Part shown: positions 4,561-5,569 of the stretch, piece by piece | How positions within the stretch are numbered: position 1 is the stretch's first letter | How the letters are laid out: every line of letters starts with the position of its first letter | Source of the DNA: Candidatus Neomicrothrix sp. UBA4742 | GTDB lineage: Bacteria; Actinomycetota; Acidimicrobiia; Acidimicrobiales; Acidimicrobilacustridaceae | Assembly: GCA_002403895.1 (NCBI GenBank) | Contig: DHIQ01000016.1 | Location: forward strand, 1-5,569 | Direction of reading: 5' to 3' | Length of the DNA stretch: 5,569 bases | The notes under the pieces: model-generated | Database searches by the model: none | What the model was told of the DNA's origin: nothing | The model's input: the letters and a program-made list of their open reading frames with translations, nothing else | Translations under genes and position numbers: made by a program

Positions 4561-5569
4561 TCACGCCGCCCACCGATACTCATGGATCAACCCGCCCAGG
4601 ATGTCTCGCCGTCGAACATGGGCGGTTGGACCCGTGAGGATGATGCTCGGTCGGCCCGATGGCGCCATGAGATGAAGGCCCCTGTGGGGCCTCTCCTCTG
4701 TGTAATGGCCGACGTAGGTCCGGAGCACCCGCTCGAGGTGCCGCCTTCCGTGGACGAGGACGTGGTCCAGACACTCTCGCCGTACGGTCCGTACGAACCG
4801 CTCGGCGAACGCGTTCGCCCGAGGTGAGCGGATCGGCGTTCGGATGATCCGGACGCCCTCCGTTCGGAACACCTCGTCGAACTGGCCGGAGAACTTGGCG
4901 TCCCGGTCGCGCAGGAGGAACCGGACGCCCGAGAGCCGATCGTCGATGGCCAGGTTCCGGGCCTGCTGGCTGACCCAGGCCGAGTCGGGGTGCACGGTGA
5001 CGCCGGCCACGTGGACCTTCCTGGTCGAGAGCTCGATGAAGAACAGCACGTAGAGGGTGCGGAGCGTAATCGTCTCGACCGTAAAGAAGTCGGTGGACAG
5101 GATGCCGGAGGCGTGGGACCTCAGGAACTCCCGCCAGTTGGGGTCCGGTCCCCGAGAGACCGGCCCGAGACCCGAGCGCCGAAGGATCGAGCGGATCGTG
5201 GTGGCCCCGATGCGGATCCCCAGCTTGCGAAGCTCGCCTTGGATGCGGATGCATCCCCACCGACGGTTCTCCCTCCCCAATCGAATGACCAAGGTTCGAA
5301 CGTCCGGGTCGATCGGGGGTCGGCCGGGTCTGCCCTTCCTTCGGTAGGTCCACTTCCGCCGGACCAGCTCCCGGTGCCACCGGAGCAGCGTTTGCGGCCG
5401 CCCGAAGAACAGGCTCCACCGCTCAGGAGGGATCGATCGGCTGGCCGCGGCGAGCACTGCCCGATCAACGCGCCGTAGATCCAGAGACCGCCGCTGACGG
5501 CGGAGGAGCCGCACCTCGTGGCGGAGCACGGCGTTCTCGAGCTCCAGGGCACGGATGGAGGAACCGCGA
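4546..5569 (-). mobile_element. Insertion sequence, partial, right part beyond the window
   Basis: The element consists of the transposase gene and its short downstream end; the upstream end is missing. The orf-B-like integrase-core transposase with a preceding HTH region points to the IS3/IS481-like supergroup. The left boundary given is approximate. Confidence 0.6.
4561..5569 (-). CDS. IS transposase with integrase core (DDE), 5' end outside the window
   Basis: The enzyme cuts and rejoins the ends of its insertion sequence. A GTG at 5529 would give 322 residues, but the frame stays open to the window edge and the residues before it (RALELENAVLRHEVRLLRRQ) fit the family's usual start, so the true N-terminus lies outside. 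Numbered from GTG 5529: a basic stretch with WHRELVRRKWTYRRKGRPGR (51-70), a helix-turn-helix-like segment RWGCIRIQGELRKLG (90-104), then the integrase core. The catalytic triad is visible as D147 (STDFF), D208 (RDRDAKF) and E243 (NAFAERF); D208 and E243 are 35 apart, as expected for DDE. The C-terminus RRRDILGGLIHEY is the normal end of this type, so the 3' part is intact. The visible part shows no frameshift or stop, so the element may be active or recent. Confidence 0.9.
   Translation of the reverse strand, partial: RGSSIRALELENAVLRHEVRLLRRQRRSLDLRRVDRAVLAAASRSIPPERWSLFFGRPQTLLRWHRELVRRKWTYRRKGRPGRPPIDPDVRTLVIRLGRENRRWGCIRIQGELRKLGIRIGATTIRSILRRSGLGPVSRGPDPNWREFLRSHASGILSTDFFTVETITLRTLYVLFFIELSTRKVHVAGVTVHPDSAWVSQQARNLAIDDRLSGVRFLLRDRDAKFSGQFDEVFRTEGVRIIRTPIRSPRANAFAERFVRTVRRECLDHVLVHGRRHLERVLRTYVGHYTEERPHRGLHLMAPSGRPSIILTGPTAHVRRRDILGGLIHEYRWAA

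Noticed and set aside
4580..5419. 279-residue open frame on the minus strand
   Set aside because: It is the other frame of the transposase gene; its Pro/Arg/His-rich sequence has no protein-family character, while the overlapping frame shows the DDE triad.

Overview
The window is GC-rich, its genes start with ATG or GTG behind purine-rich ribosome binding sites, and its proteins are rich in Ala, Gly and Arg. A secreted CSLREA/parallel beta-helix/DUF11 protein, a TetR plus tandem-VOC pair, and an integrase-type transposase with a LRHEVRLLRRQ segment together suggest a soil- or environment-dwelling actinobacterium or a relative such as Chloroflexota. This is inferred from composition and family habit. 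Nothing in the window fixes the taxon.

Layout: (1) 1-148 is a leader with two adjacent hairpins. (2) 149-695 (+) encodes a small coiled-coil protein of about 181 residues, split into two frames by one extra base in a CCCC run at 369-372. (3) 787-2778 (+) is a complete 663-residue secreted repeat protein: signal peptide, CSLREA-like segment, right-handed beta-helix with a roughly 64-residue super-repeat, a beta-sandwich segment, and one DUF11 domain. (4) 2779-3476 is about 700 bp between convergent genes. It has no confident gene but is dense in repeats: a 10-bp tandem repeat, several strong inverted repeats, two competing hairpins, and a weak protein-like stretch on the minus strand. (5) 3477-4196 (-) encodes a 239-residue tandem-duplicated VOC (glyoxalase-fold) protein. 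(6) 4246-4545 (-) is the C-terminal remnant of a TetR regulator without its DNA-binding half. (7) 4561-5569 (-) is an integrase-core DDE transposase that runs off the right edge.

How the parts relate: the TetR remnant and the VOC gene lie 49 bp apart on the same strand and probably formed a regulator-effector operon. The transposase reads in the same direction and abuts the broken end of tetR, so the simplest reading is an insertion sequence that removed or separated the helix-turn-helix half and the original promoter. The coiled-coil gene and the secreted gene are co-directional, 91 bp apart, with no evident functional link.

I do not see a convincing new multi-gene system. The least explained stretch is the convergent intergenic region 2779-3476, where tandem and inverted repeats cluster; the other points worth checking are the single-base frameshift and the IS-tetR junction.
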